From: Flaccisagitta enflata
Lineage: Eukaryota > Chaetognatha > Sagittoidea > Aphragmophora
Direction: 5' to 3'
Length of the DNA stretch: 64,000 nt
Assembly (NCBI GenBank): GCA_965153355.1
Contig: OZ231127.1
Location: 56,110,001 to 56,174,000 of the forward strand
Shown: positions 1-11,044 of the stretch, piece by piece
Layout of the letters: each line of letters begins with the position of its first letter
Position numbering within the stretch: position 1 is the stretch's first letter
Notes under the pieces: generated by a model
The model's database searches: none
Told to the model about the DNA's origin: nothing
The model's input: the letters and a program-made list of their open reading frames with translations, nothing else
Position numbers and translations under genes: made by a program

Positions 1-470
1 ATTCAAAATCTTTGCCTCAAATCATTTGACTCCCAAAGTGGCAAGGGTTACAGAACAGACCTGCAATCAATCTTAGCTTTTAATATGACCAATAAGGGCA
101 CTGTAATCCTAATTCCATAATACTGGGTCACTTTTAAGTATAGTTTTCTTTCAATGAAGCAATTGCGGATAATTTTGCACACCCTGTTAGTCATTAACTA
201 GGTAACTTATAAGCATGTTCCCCACGTCCCTTTCGGCTGACAATCGAACGGGAAATGGGGAACTAGTCTAAATTTTCTGTTCAAGCTGCCGATGCCAGAC
301 CGCACTGGTCTCAAACGGAAGGTGTTTTGATGTAGTTAATCGAGATAATGACAGAAAAGCTGCCTTTTGGCAGAAATGAGAGAAATCAAGAGAGAAAAGC
401 GACTTTTTACTTCCGGCTCCAGAACGATGTTCCTTAAAATGCCTCACTATCGAGAAAAATCAAAAATGGT
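1..470. other. no feature seen
   Basis: AT-rich sequence with no convincing exon, repeat or RNA that I can recognise. Confidence 0.5.
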
Positions 471-575
471 TTTTAGTTGCGGACACGCAACTCTGTATGA
501 GGCTTTGTCCGTTCGTCGGTTAATCTGTCGGTCGGTCCATCGATCTGTAAGGCACAAATTGAAAATTGTAACATG
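471..575 (+). repeat. HPE-1 fragment, 5' end
   Basis: This is the left end of the hairpin-ended element family: TTTTAG, then the hairpin GTTGCG-gaca-CGCAAC, then a GTCCG/GTCGG tract. The body and the 3' hairpin are missing, so it is a truncated copy. A short open frame running through it is not regarded as a gene. Confidence 0.75.
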
Positions 576-729
576 AAGATGTATGCTGAGATCAAATATT
601 ATATACCAGTAATTGCGGCTGCCGTCAGCATTAGTTACTTTTCACCAAGCTTTTGTCCTTAGTCACTGCAAATCTTTTTATTTGTTAGCTCAAATCAAGA
701 GCAATTTTATGTACTGATTACACTGAAAA

Positions 730-1150
730 TTAGAGAAAAATAGGACTGAGCCAAATGAGTTAGATGAACTAATATACTCAAAATCACTCGACCAGACAAC
801 CAGCTATGTTCACTGACATGCTTTCTTGTATTTACATGCTCACATCAAAACATTTATTTTTTTTATCACATTAAAGATTAAAAAAAAAAAGACTGAGCTA
901 AATGAGCTAAGTGAGCTAGAATACTTAAAAACACCCTCATAGATGAGCAGCTATGCTCACTGACATGCTTTTTTGTATCTGCTTGCTTGAATGTATATCA
1001 AAACATTTATTCATTTATCGCTTTTGAAATCGAGAAAAAAGATTGAGCTAAATGAGCTAGAATGCTCAAAAACACCCTCACAGATAAGCAGCTATGCTCA
1101 TGAACATGTTTTCTTGTACTTACATGCTCAAACAAACGTAAATACACTCC
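730..1150. repeat. tandem repeat, about 147-bp unit, three copies
   Basis: Three diverged copies follow one another. Each carries a 'tgagctaaatgag'-like word (near 748, 892 and 1042), then 'acaccctca', then 'agcagctatgctca', then a 'cttgtatttacatgctca'-like segment. The copies differ by substitutions and small indels. I see no coding potential. Confidence 0.75.
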
Positions 1151-1560
1151 TTTATTGATCCTACTTAAAATCATAATAAATGAAAAAAAATTAAACTTGA
1201 ATTTTTCGTAAAAAATCTTTAAAAAATCATAACGCAAAAAATATTTGTCGTAGAGCATTTTGCTCGGCACAAATGAAAGAGAATTATCAAATTTTCGTAT
1301 CCTATCAATTTCATTGGAGGTCACATTCAGTCGATCAAGTTCCCCAACTTTCTAACAAGAAAATGAGAACCATGTTTCTCTTGAATAAAAAAGTTGAAGA
1401 CTGACATTAACTTTTTTCCCGACCAACTGAATCAAGCATTTTGTACCAACTCGTGAAAATCAATCGATGAGTCTTAAGATTGAATCAACTGACAATATAT
1501 GATTTGGCAAATTGGTACGTGAAATCTGATATGTTCCTGATATGCAAATACTTTATCATT
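1151..1560. other. no feature seen
   Basis: AT-rich DNA without recognisable coding or repeat structure. A 105-codon open frame on the - strand covers part of it but is lysine/phenylalanine-rich and looks like chance. Confidence 0.4.
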
Positions 1561-2292
1561 CAGGGAATACCCCGCCTACCGGGACGAAGGAAAACGACAT
1601 ATCTCTGCATCTAGAAATGATAGATCAATTCTGAAAACAGTTCCAAAGAGATTTTGTTTTCCATAGACTTTTCTATGGTTAGACCAATACTTGGGCCACA
1701 TCATTACATCCCATGCAAATCGCGAAAACTAGAATTGCAAAAAATTGCAATTGGGATATTTGCGTAACAAATCCTCATTCTCTTAACAAACCTAGACGAA
1801 TTAAGCAATCACGTTGGGATTGGTCTTGGATGATAGATGATTTGATCTAGTTTCACATTACACCATTCGTTTTGCCTAATTTTTTTGATTTTCCGAAATT
1901 TGAATAAATTTCATGACAAAAAAAATCAATTTTTCGATTTTTTTTCTTCCATTGAAAAAAAAATTCAATGATAAAATACTCAATAACAATTTCTAAAGCT
2001 TTTTCATGAAACAGCATTGGTTTCCCTTCCATTTTGGACAGATCCCAAGTATTTCTAGCCAATCTTTGTTACAATGGTTAACAACTAAAGCAAAATCTTC
2101 ACAAGACTTCAAATTCTGGCTTTTTTCAATCTATTCGTGTACTTTAAGTACGCTATTCAGTTACAATTTTTCTTGATGCCATAAAATCGGTTTAAAAGCT
2201 CAATCAGAATCTGTTTTCAGATCAGATTTTTCATTTTCAGAAGAGAAATTACATCGTTTTCTTTTGTCCCGGTTGGCGCGGTATTCCCTGTA
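1561..2292. mobile_element. MITE-like element, family MITE-C, copy 1
   Basis: Both ends carry about 40 bp of imperfect terminal inverted repeat, starting CAGGGAATACC and including CGGGAC and AAAACGACA. A second copy with the same ends lies at 16111-16891. There is no transposase frame, so it is probably non-autonomous. The right end is followed by TA; the left end here lacks an obvious TA, while copy 2 has one. Copy 1 ends a few bases before an HPE. Confidence 0.8.
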
Positions 2293-2404
2293 TTTATTGT
2301 TTTTAGTCGCGTGAACGGGACTCTAGAAGCCGCTATGTCGGTCTGTTGGTCGGTCAGTCTGTCTCTCTGTCGGTCGGTCTGTCGGTAACTTTTTTGAAAT
2401 AAAG

Positions 2405-2600
2405 CCTAAATCTTCATTTTAAAGGTATTTTAGGGTACATTAGGGTACTTTAAGGTACTCAAGGGTACTAAAGGGTACTTCAGGGTACTATAGGTATTTA
2501 AGGTTACTTTAGGCACTTTTGGGTACTTTAGGGTACTTAAGGGTTCTTTAGTGTACTTTAGGGTACATTAGGTACTTAAGGGTACTTTAGTTTACTTTAA
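2405..2600. repeat. degenerate 10-11-bp tandem array (AGGGTACTTT)
   Basis: About 18 imperfect units of 'agggtacttt/aagggtac' lie inside HPE-6. The array resumes after the nested MITE. Confidence 0.85.
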
Positions 2601-2603
2601 AGT

Positions 2604-2940
2604 AACGTATTTTCTCCATTTATCGCCCCCCCCCTTCAATTAACGCCCCCCCCCCTCTTTGAGCTCTCAGTATTTTGGAAGAAGGTGAAATAGCAAAAAA
2701 TCTTTAAAGGTAGAAAGATTTTGCATATTTCAGCGGTTTTTTTTTTAAGGATTGAATAAAAAACAAGCAAGATACATTTTATCTTATCTTTATCTGATAT
2801 CCTAAGTAGCATTTTTTGTGAATGATATATAATTAGAGAGTTCTCACAGATCAAAAGGGGGCGTTAATTGGAGGGTAGAATGACAATATATTTTTTCAAT
2901 TTCCAAAGCGCCCGGGGCGCTAATTAGAGAAAATACGGTA
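2604..2940. mobile_element. MITE-A copy 1
   Basis: The terminal inverted repeats read CGTATTTTCTCC at the left and GAGAAAATACGG at the right, followed by cytosine-rich 'tcgcccccc' and the self-complementary 'gcgcccggggcgc' near the right end. It is flanked by TA. It interrupts the tandem array of HPE-6, so it inserted later. Copies at 3744-4042 and 36705-36966 share the ends. Confidence 0.85.
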
Positions 2941-3113
2941 CTTCAGGTACATAAGGTACTTTAGAGTACTTTAGGGTTGTTTAGGGTACTTAAGGGTACT
3001 CTAGGGTACTTTATGTACTTTAGGTACCTTTACCTTTATTACCTCAATTACCCTAATTACCTTAATTACCTTTATTACCTATATTACCTTAATTACCCTA
3101 ATTACCTTTATTA
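2941..3113. repeat. GGTACTTTA array, then (CCTTAATTA)-type array
   Basis: The left part continues the array before the MITE. The right part (about 3030-3113) switches to 'ttaccttaattaccctaattacc', close to the reverse complement of the first type, so the two arms could pair. Confidence 0.75.
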
Positions 3114-3142
3114 CCACGCGACTAAGGTTTGTTGACCTTGTT

Positions 3143-3743
3143 TCTAGAAAATTGCCACGAAAATGCAGTACGATGAGAGCAATGAGGACCTTAGATAGCG
3201 GGTCATTTCCTGCTTCACTATTTCAACGAAGTTGCTTCAACTATAGTTTTTCTTAAAGCTAATGAGCTTGGAATGGACATAGTTTTGTACCTCACTCAAT
3301 GCCTTGGACCAGCAATTTTCAGAAAAACCAAAATTTTTAGGTACTCATATAAATAGGGAGGCTATAGAGGCCCTCCTTGTACTGCTGTTATTGCTCCCAT
3401 CGTACTGTACCTTACTATGGAAAAGTTATAAAAGATTTAATTCTGATCAAGGTTCTTGGTACATCTCTTGTTCAAAATAATGTTTTTGAGGAAAACATGA
3501 AAATCAATTTCTATAGCAACTAGTCATTATGGAGAATGAAGTATCATTTTATTAGTCTGAATATCAAATATAAAAAAGTTGAAATAAGGACTTGTTTTCT
3601 GCATAAAAATGACTTTTCCAAAGGTTTTGATTTTCTTAACCAATTAAATTAGGTCATACCTAAAATTGAATCAGTGATTACGTATATTAGTGCAAGCATA
3701 TACTATACAGGAATAGGTATCTTTGGAAGGTTTTTTCTAGAAT
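3143..3743. other. no feature seen
   Basis: Ordinary AT-rich sequence between two MITE-A copies. I recognise nothing in it. Confidence 0.4.
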
Positions 3744-4042
3744 TACCGTATTTTCTCCATTTATCGCCCCCCTCTAATTAACGCCCCCCCCTCTTTGAGC
3801 TCTTAGTATTTTGGAAGAAGGTGAAATAGCAAATAATCTTTAAAGGTAAAAAGATTTTGCATATTTCAGCGGGTTTTTTTTTCAAGGATCGAATAAAAAA
3901 CAAGCAAGATACATTTTTTGTGAATGATATATAATTAAAGAGTTCTCACAGATCAAAAGGGGGCGTTAATTGGAGGGTAGAATGACAATATATTTTTTCA
4001 ATTTCCAAAGCGCCCGGGGCGCTAATTAGAGAAAATACGGTA
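3744..4042. mobile_element. MITE-A copy 2
   Basis: Nearly identical to the copy at 2604-2940 and in the same orientation, with about 37 bp deleted internally between short 'cattttt' words. The ends are CCGTATTTTCTCC and GAGAAAATACGG, flanked by TA. Confidence 0.88.
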
Positions 4043-4313
4043 ACTGAAAAAAAAACAGTTTTTTTCCAAGATTTTTTGTAGGTTACTTTTTGTTGCACTT
4101 TTCATATCATTTTACTGTAAGAGACTAGGCGCAGGCGGTCATGTCAAACATGGCCTTTCTTAGCCTTTCTTCACCTTCTCCGCCTAAACCATCTCCTTCC
4201 TCCTCCTCCTCCTCTTCTTCCATCTTCTCTTTTAATCCTTCATTGCGGAGGGGAACTCATGCAACAAGCGACAACTATTGCCATGAGGTGGCGACACGGC
4301 GGACGCACGCACG

Positions 4314-4319
<6 letters not shown>

Positions 4320-4371
<52 letters not shown>
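4320..4371. repeat. (CT)n microsatellite
   Basis: A pure CT dinucleotide run. The surrounding 4043-4700 holds C/T-rich DNA but no supported exon; the open frames here are Ser-Leu or Arg-Glu artefacts of the repeat. Confidence 0.95.
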
Positions 4372-4373
<2 letters not shown>

Positions 4374-4700
4374 TCTTGATCGGTTTTTTCTCAATCTCAT
4401 GTAATTTTGTAAAGACTTTCTTTTGCAATTTTTTGTGTTGGGCTTTGGCCGTTCAATCTTATCACGATAATTATGTACCATCTGGCCCAGATTTGATCAA
4501 TCAACTCATCGAGTATTGCAAAATATCATGTTAATCTTGACCAGAAATAAAACTGCTGTTAATAGTCATAATGCGGATGGCGTTTTTCTTTCCTCTTAGA
4601 TTACTTGTTGATTTTCTTCCTGGAGAGCGAAATCAGGCTCAGGCCAAGGAGGACCGCGACCGGTGCTAGTATGAATCGTAACTGAAACCTACACTCTCTC

Positions 4701-4834
4701 TTTTTAGGTGCGACAAAGCACCTCTATAACTGGCTGTGTCCGTTGGTTGGTTGGTTGGTCTGTCGGTCGGTCGGGTAACGCATTCGTTCGACGATCCACA
4801 CGTCGCACCTTATTGGCCTACTTGGCCTTGTTTT
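4701..4834 (+). repeat. HPE-3, complete copy
   Basis: It starts TTTTTAGGTGCGACAAAGC, with the local hairpin GGTGC-gacaaa-GCACC. The distal partner GTCGCACCT is an exact complement of AGGTGCGAC. The 3' hairpin GGCC-tactt-GGCC is followed by TTGTTTT. The (GGTTGGTC)n tract is short. With 134 bp it is a compact full-length member. Confidence 0.85.
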
Positions 4835-4900
4835 AGAAGAACGTCATTTTTTGGCTAAAGCCGTTGAAAAAGAAAGCAATAGCTACTAATAAAATAACTA

Positions 4901-5077
4901 CAGTTGAACCCCGCTCTAACAGACCCGCCACCAATGAAATTCCACCTATAACAGATTCAAATTCATTGTCCCTTCAAATTAATTTCTTTTATTGCCTTTG
5001 TTGGCATTGACAGAAGTCCGCATATAACATAAATAAAATATTGGTCCTCTGAAATCAGTTAAAGCGGGGTTCAACTG
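4901..5077. mobile_element. pogo/Tigger-like MITE
   Basis: A 177-bp element with 20-bp terminal inverted repeats, CAGTTGAACCCCGCT at the left and AGCGGGGTTCAACTG at the right. It is flanked on both sides by TA. The CAG...GAACC start and TA duplication match the pogo/Tigger group of Tc1/mariner transposons. No transposase frame is present. Confidence 0.85.
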
Positions 5078-5079
5078 TA

Positions 5080-5761
5080 CGATGTTCTTAATTTTGGAGC
5101 TATTTTAAGCCTAGATGTTTTTATAAACTAGGTTCTCATATAGGAAAAAAAAGTTAATTTCCTGTTGTTGACTTACTGCTATGGCATGCTTGACTGAGAG
5201 ACTTTAACATTGAGGTAAACCTATCTCTATAATGTTTCTGTTCTGCACTTTGTTTTTTTGATTTTGTGTTTTTGCTATGTGACTCTATAGTCTCTATAGT
5301 CTCTATAGTCCGTAGGTCGGTCCATCCATCGCAAAAGTGTTTTTGAGGTATTTTCAATATTCAAAATTCCATAAAAAAATTGTTACAAGGCGGGAGAGGC
5401 TTATGCAAAGTTGTCTTGAGAAAATTAGTTTTGATAGACCAAAGACAATTGATTGTTAATTTTGAATTATTTTAGCGACTTTTCTTCAGTGCCTTGACCT
5501 GATTTTAAGTAGAATTGATTGTCAATGATGTCTACCTAACTATTCACAGACCACTTTTATGAATACCAAATTTGATGTCAAAGGTTATATTCTTCTTACA
5601 ATATTGGTAAAAATCCCCTAAGATTTATCCCAAGTTGATACACTTGCTTTTCTTTCAAACCAGGGGGTCCACATGATAAACTCTGCATTTCTACATCTAA
5701 TATAAATATAGAACTAATCGTAATTGTAATTTAGAGGCTACATACTTCAGATCTATTTAAC
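5080..5761. other. no gene; short degenerate GTCGGTCC stretch
   Basis: A threefold 'tctatagtc' repeat followed by 'cggtccatccatcgc' near 5285-5335 may be a decayed HPE end. The rest is AT-rich and unrecognised. Confidence 0.35.
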
Positions 5762-5861
5762 GGAAAACTAGGAGTGGTGCCCGTATTGACTAGGCGGTGA
5801 GGGTTCACAAGGCCCTCTTCCATTGATTTCAGTTTGGGTATAGTGGGGGATATTGTTCCAC
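5762..5861 (+). repeat. dispersed repeat D, copy 1
   Basis: About 100 bp that recur in inverted orientation at 46359-46462. Shared words include 'aggagtg', 'gagggttcacaaggccctcttcc', shortened here, and 'agtttgggtatagtg'. The extent beyond this and the nature of the parent element are unknown. Confidence 0.75.
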
Positions 5862-7548
5862 TTGTCATACAAAATTTAAGCTCACTAAGCCACGTAAAGG
5901 TATAGGTTTATGTGAAATAATGTTTTTGCCATTTTTATTTTTTGCCACCATGTTACTGTATGCATGATTCTGACCGTTGGTCCTCTCGACTGTCCTTCAC
6001 ATACTACCTGATCATTCTCCATCTGCTCTCTGACAAATTGGAAATGGGTTTGTTTCATTTTATCGACAACTCTTGACTGGAGGAAAGGCCTCTAAAAATA
6101 CACACACGCGCGTGTGAGGAGCAACAACTTGCTGTTTCTCCTCGTTGGACTTGCCTTGATTAATTTCGTTCCTCCCTCCCTCTAGCCTTCTCGGCTTCGG
6201 GTCCTTCTTTCTGTTTCTGACAATTATTCACCTGTTGTTTATCAATTGTTCATCCGTTGTTCCATTCATCCGTTGTTTCGTTGTTCCATTCATCCGTTTT
6301 TCAGCCGTTTTAAACCAGTCCTCCATCCATCATTCATCAGTTGTCCAAAAATGGCTTAGAATTACAACAGAGTGTACTTCAAAGTTGATTTCTATCCCGC
6401 GTAGTTGGACATCCATTGCTTCACTGTCTCTAACGTTTGATTCTCATTCGTTCAGTTGTTCAGTTGTTCACACGTTCTCTTATCTACAACTGTTCATCCG
6501 ACTACCATTAATCGTTCTTTCTTCCGCAGTTGTTCTTTGGTCGTTCGTTCTCTCTTTAGGTTTTCGCCCGCAGTTTTCTGAACCTTTGTTCATCAGTCGT
6601 TCTCTCTTTCCGTACAGTTGTTCATTCGTTAACCAACGTCGTCAAGCAACTCTCAATGGAGAGATTGCGCTGTCTGTCTAGAACAAGAGGGAGAAGGAGA
6701 AGAAAGTCGCTGATTAGATGACACAAAACGAAAGAAAAAAAAAGGCGAGATCAGCACATGTCAAACCTCTTTCATTTCCTCTAGGAGTGAACACGAAGAT
6801 CTGAAGAAGGAGAAGAAGACGACGAGAAGAAGAAACGCGAACATAAAGAAAAAACAAATGAAGACATATTGTGAGAAATCGCCAACGACCATGTGCAGAC
6901 TGCATTGACGACGTTAAGGAATATGAATGAAAGGAACGAAAAGAACAAAAAGGGAAAAAATAGCAACGAACCAAATGAACGTTTCCCTCACTAATGAGCT
7001 GTGGTTTTTCTTAATATAATGAATGAATAGACGCTGCCAATGAATAACGAAGCGATTTTGCATCTGCCACCTCGTGAAGGAAAATAGGAGAAACGTCTGG
7101 ATTTCTATAATTTTTTTTCTACGTGGGCAGATGCCGAGGCCACATTCGAGGCCGCGTAGGAAGGCCGAGGCCGAGGCCGCATCTTCGATTGATTACGATT
7201 GAAGCAGACAGAGACGGAGCCGAACGTGAAACTAAGATAATAACGGAAATTCACCTCAATCACTCACATAGATGACGTCGACGACGACGATGAAGGAAAC
7301 GAATGCGACGATGACTACGACGATCATGACGACGGCGGCGGCGATGAAGCAGCTTCATTTCCTCGTCTTTTCTCTCGCACTTATTTCCCCGGCGATATAT
7401 CGAGTTACCAACCGCTCTTTTTCTCCACCTCGATGTAGCGATTCTCTTATCATTATCTCTCAACGGTAGTGAACCTCTGACACTCACCCTCTCACTCTAT
7501 CTCTGTCTCTCACCCTCTCCCTCACCCCAATCTTTGTTTATATTCCCT

Positions 7549-7553
<5 letters not shown>
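5862..7553 (+). promoter_or_regulatory. upstream region of the 7760 gene (putative)
   Basis: This stretch becomes richer in CG and in purine/pyrimidine blocks towards the first coding exon, for example 'gaggccgaggccgc' near 7160 and many 'gacga' units near 7270-7340. It probably contains the promoter and 5' leader, but I see no decisive TATA box, initiator or upstream splice site. A 65-codon frame at 7272-7469 and a 148-codon frame at 6235-6681 are not convincing as proteins; the first could be a leader ORF. Confidence 0.35.

Positions 7554-7640
<87 letters not shown>
7554..7640. repeat. (CT)n microsatellite in 5' leader
   Basis: About 43 CT units starting some 200 bp before the ATG at 7760. 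Confidence 0.95.
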
Positions 7641-7643
<3 letters not shown>

Positions 7644-7692
7644 TCCCGCCAGTCTCTCATATGCCATAAATCTCAAATTGTATCGGCGAAGA

Positions 7693-7695
7693 GGA

Positions 7696-7739
<44 letters not shown>

Positions 7740-7740
7740 A
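7693..7740. repeat. (GAAA)n microsatellite
   Basis: About twelve GAAA units ending 20 bp before the ATG at 7760, so a transcript would carry a pyrimidine tract followed by a purine tract just upstream of the start codon. Confidence 0.95.
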
Positions 7741-7759
7741 CCAAAAGATAAAAGATAAA

Positions 7760-9550
7760 ATGTATCACCAGACTTTGGTTCCGCCGGACCACGCAACGGG
7801 AGGTGCCGGTATTAGTCAGACGTTTCAGAGCGCCGGCTTGGGTGGCGTCAGCGGTGGCGGCGGTGGTGTCGGTGGTGACGTAAGCGGCGTCGTTTCAGGC
7901 GCGCCTTTGACTATGGCGTCTAATTTCATCGTGAGCTGCGGCGCTGGCGCTACGGGAACGCTGCAACGTAACTCTTTATCACGCGGCGGTGGACTTTTAT
8001 CAGGCGGTGGTGGCGGCGGCGGAGGAGGCGGTGGTGGGGGAATGGCTTATGGCGTGCCATCGCGAGCTTTACCAAATAACGAAAGAGGATCGCCGCCTAT
8101 CGGCGTTATCGGCATCGGCTGTGGAGATATAGACGCCTTAAGGATGGACACGCTTTCTAGGCAGCACCAAAGACAACAAACCCAACCACAGCAAAACCCA
8201 CAACAACAACAGCCTCCGTCGTTGCATCATCAACAACAAATGCTGTTATCGAGTAATCGAAGCGGCGACGAGGACAGTCCCAGTATCTCGACGCCGCCTA
8301 GCGCCAGCGGCGGCGGCAGCAGCAACGGCGGTTTGCCTCCGCCACCGCTGGGTGGATTACCGCCTTCCAACGACTTGCGGTTTATGGGAGTATCTCCGCT
8401 TTCTCCCGGCCGATCGCCGCTTTCTTCGTACAGCTCTACCGCCGACTCGATCATTCCTCTCTCCGCCCTCAACAACTCCTCATCGTCCGCCGGCGGGGGC
8501 GTCGACAGCGGCGTGGGCGTCGGTGCTGGCAGCTACTCTCCTGCGCCGGTTGAGTCTCGTTACATGGATCGACTTCAAGAACGCCTTCAGGAAGAAATGG
8601 ACTCGGTAAATCGGAATTTCGATCGTTTATCTGCGGAAACCAACTTGTCGTCGATGTCTAACGTGCAACAGCTCGTCAATACCAACGCCCGCATCCATCA
8701 ACTCATGAGCCCGACCAACCCTTTGACAATGAGCGCCGGTGGTGTTGTGACTTTATCCGGACTCAATGGCAACTCAAAACAACAACAAGAACAGCAGCTA
8801 CAACAGCAACAAACGCATTTACCGTCGTCTTCGTTTGCTGGATCGCCGGCGGCTAACGGAGGTGGCGTCATTTCCTTGAATGGTTCGTCGATAATCAACG
8901 GACTTCATCCTCATAGTCTAGCCAATGAGGCCGTCGTCAACGCCGCCGTTGCGACGCCGGATAACCTCGCCGCGTCAAGAGACTCGCTCGTCGCTCATTC
9001 AGTCACTTTCGTCCCTTCCTCTTCTTCCGCATCAACACAACAACAACAACAACATCATCAACAACAATTGCCTAACGGCACGTGGGCTTCGGCCGCTTCT
9101 TCCATCACTGCTGATGGCTTTCCTCCTAATCATAATCAACAATTGCAACAACAGGGCCCGATGGCGCGTCACGCTTCCTCGCGCAGCATCCGCACATCCG
9201 CCACCAACAACTCGACAAGCTCCTCCATACATCCCGGTGCTGGCGGTGGAGGCGTATCCCACCTGACAAACAATTCCTTGGTCCACGGCGTCGGCTCCAA
9301 CGCCGCCGCGTCTACGCCAGGAGCGCCAGGAACGCCAACATCGGCGCTCATGGCACCAGGTGGCGGGGGCGGAGGGACGCCGATTTTGTCCACTTCCGGT
9401 TCGCTAAATCGACGATTGGCGCCACCGTCGCTCTCGACCGGAAACGGGGGCGCCGGCGGAGCGCAACAGCTCGTCGTCAAGGGTCAAGGCAACAGCACAA
9501 AGCATCACGTGATAAGAGGCGCCGCGGGATCCGAACTCTCCGACGACCAG
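7760..9550 (+). CDS. first coding exon, large low-complexity N-terminal region of a membrane protein
   Basis: An open frame of 597 codons starts at the ATG at 7760; the frame is closed just upstream, so this is the first possible start. The protein is rich in Gly, Ser, Gln and Asn: a Gly run near residues 82-95, Gln-rich parts near 134-160, 340-351 and 426-436. One less biased part, residues 264-300, is a charged amphipathic helix beginning VESRYMDRLQERLQEEM. The frame would run on to a stop at 9571, but CAG|GTGGAA at 9550/9551 is a plausible phase-0 donor, and the exon at 19856 has a phase-0 acceptor followed by equally gene-like, acidic then basic sequence. I infer one gene with a 10.3-kb intron and a cytoplasmic N-terminal region. 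I do not recognise the family. If the donor is unused, the protein ends IIYS at 9571. Confidence 0.75.
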
Positions 9551-9870
9551 GTGGAAATAATTTATTCATAAGGCAAAAAAGCCAATTGTTTTACTCATCA
9601 TCTTCTAGTTAGCTAAGTATTAACCTTACCTTGATTTTATAATTCGATTCTTGAAGATCTAATGATACTTGTCATGTCCACTAATCCTGTATCACTTTTT
9701 TCTTGTGTGAAATGATTTTAAGAATTTCATTTTCATATAAGTTTTCTTTCCTCTGAAGAAAGTCTATTGGTTCAATGCACAGTAATCATCCCAGGAATCA
9801 GGTTGTTCAATCGAAATGGTAATTGTAGATTTTACATCATTTTAGTTCTTCGTTGTTGGGTGTAGTTGTT

Positions 9871-9990
9871 GATGAATGAATGAATGAATGAATGAATAAA
9901 TAAATAAATAAATAAATAAATAAATGAATGAATGAATCGATGAATTAATGGATCTATGAATGAATCAATGAATTAATGAAAGAGGACAAT
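9871..9990. repeat. (GAAT)n / (AAAT)n microsatellite
   Basis: Imperfect GAAT units interrupted by a pure AAAT block. Confidence 0.9.
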
Positions 9991-10146
9991 GAAAAAAAAG
10001 GGGGATACAGTGATTCACGGTCAGTGAACTACAAAAACAAATAGTAAAAACTTGAGTAGCCCGTGAGAGTCTACAAAGTGACTTTTTTTTCAACGGGGAA
10101 CTTTAAATTAACGTTAAATCTTAAGAAAAGGTGTCAAGTCATCTCT

Positions 10147-10252
10147 GTAACAAGGCCAAGCAAACCAATATGTGCGTCGTCGTCGAACAAATGCGTTACC
10201 GATCGACCGACCAACGGACAAAGTATCTTATTGCTGTGCACATACAAAATCC
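10147..10252 (-). repeat. HPE-3, degraded copy
   Basis: Starts AACAAGGCCAAGC and ends near 'tgctgtgcacata', with 'gaacaaatgcgttaccgatcgaccgacc' style body shared with the copy at 4701 (shown here in short). The 3' hairpin arms are only partly paired. Confidence 0.65.
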
Positions 10253-10337
10253 ATAATTTTTAATCATACTTGGAAATGAAAAACTGAGCTGTGTCAGCTT
10301 ACGCTTGAAAACCCGATACTGGGTGTCGTTTCTGACG

Positions 10338-10398
10338 GTTGTTGTTGTTGTTGTTGTTGTGGTTGTTGTTGTTGTTGTTGTTGTTGTTGTGGTTGTGG

Positions 10399-10430
<32 letters not shown>

Positions 10431-10612
10431 ATCGTTGTTATCTAGTTTTTCTGTTGTTGTTTTTCAGTTGTTGTCGTTGTTTTTCTTATGATGTTGTTGT
10501 TGATTTTCTGTTGTTGTTGGTTTTCTTTTTGCTGTTGTTGATTTTCTGTTGTTGTTGTTGGTTTTGTTGTTGCTGTTATTGATGTTGTTGACGTTTGTTT
10601 TAATTTTTGTTG
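10338..10612. repeat. (TTG)n microsatellite with TTTTC interruptions
   Basis: Long imperfect GTT trinucleotide array, breaking up towards the right into 'gattttctgttgttg' units. It abuts G-rich DNA and then an HPE-1. Confidence 0.92.
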
Positions 10613-10694
10613 TCATTTTTGCAGGCTTGTAGGTGGGGTTGGGAATAAAATCGAAGGGTTCGGAGATGGGGAAAATGAAAGGCTGGAAAAGAAG

Positions 10695-10879
10695 AAACAA
10701 GGCCGGATACACGGCCACCAGTCGCGGACGGGTGGGCAGGGGCGGAAATGCGCGTTTTCACACTTTCCAACTTGATCATTACGGACTGACGGACAGGCAG
10801 ACGGATGGACGGACGGACAGACGGAGGGACCGACGGACGGACAAAGCCTCTTATAGAGTTGCATGTCCACAACTAAAAA
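10695..10879 (-). repeat. HPE-1, complete copy
   Basis: Read on the - strand it has the 5' hairpin GTTG(t)GGACATGCAAC with one changed pair, a GTCC/GTCGG tract, the body with 'aaaacgcgcatttccgcc', the distal partner GTCCGC, and the 3' hairpin GGCCG-tgtatc-CGGCC then TTGTTT. It faces the + strand copy at 11045. Confidence 0.85.
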
Positions 10880-11044
10880 CAAATTTAAGAAGATTTTGCA
10901 CTTTTGGCATTTCCAAAAGATAGCATTTGATTTATACAACACTATTTTTCACTATTTTGACCATATCTGTACCATATTTATACTCATATGAGGAAAAAAA
11001 CCATATGATTTGTCCACCGGGTGTGGAAGGAAATTGTCTTTGTG

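Larger units (their letters stand above)
2293..3142 (+). repeat. HPE-6: long HPE with expanded interior
   Basis: The left end is TTTTTAGTCGCGTG with an imperfect local hairpin, followed by a GTCGGTCTG tract. The right end is CACGCGACT, an exact complement of AGTCGCGTG, and then a 3' hairpin AAGGT-ttgttg-ACCTT running into GTTT. The interior has grown to about 850 bp by two GGTACTTTA-type arrays and a nested MITE. The 3' stem differs from other HPEs yet still pairs. Confidence 0.7.

Noticed and set aside
2405-3113. Telomere-like repeat (AGGGTACTTT)
   Set aside because: Units are degenerate, internal to an HPE, and switch to the complement in the second half; not a known telomere unit.
6235-6681. 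148-codon + frame upstream of the 7760 exon
   Set aside because: Made of 'ttcatccgttgtt'-type repeats; no match to coding style of the neighbouring exons.
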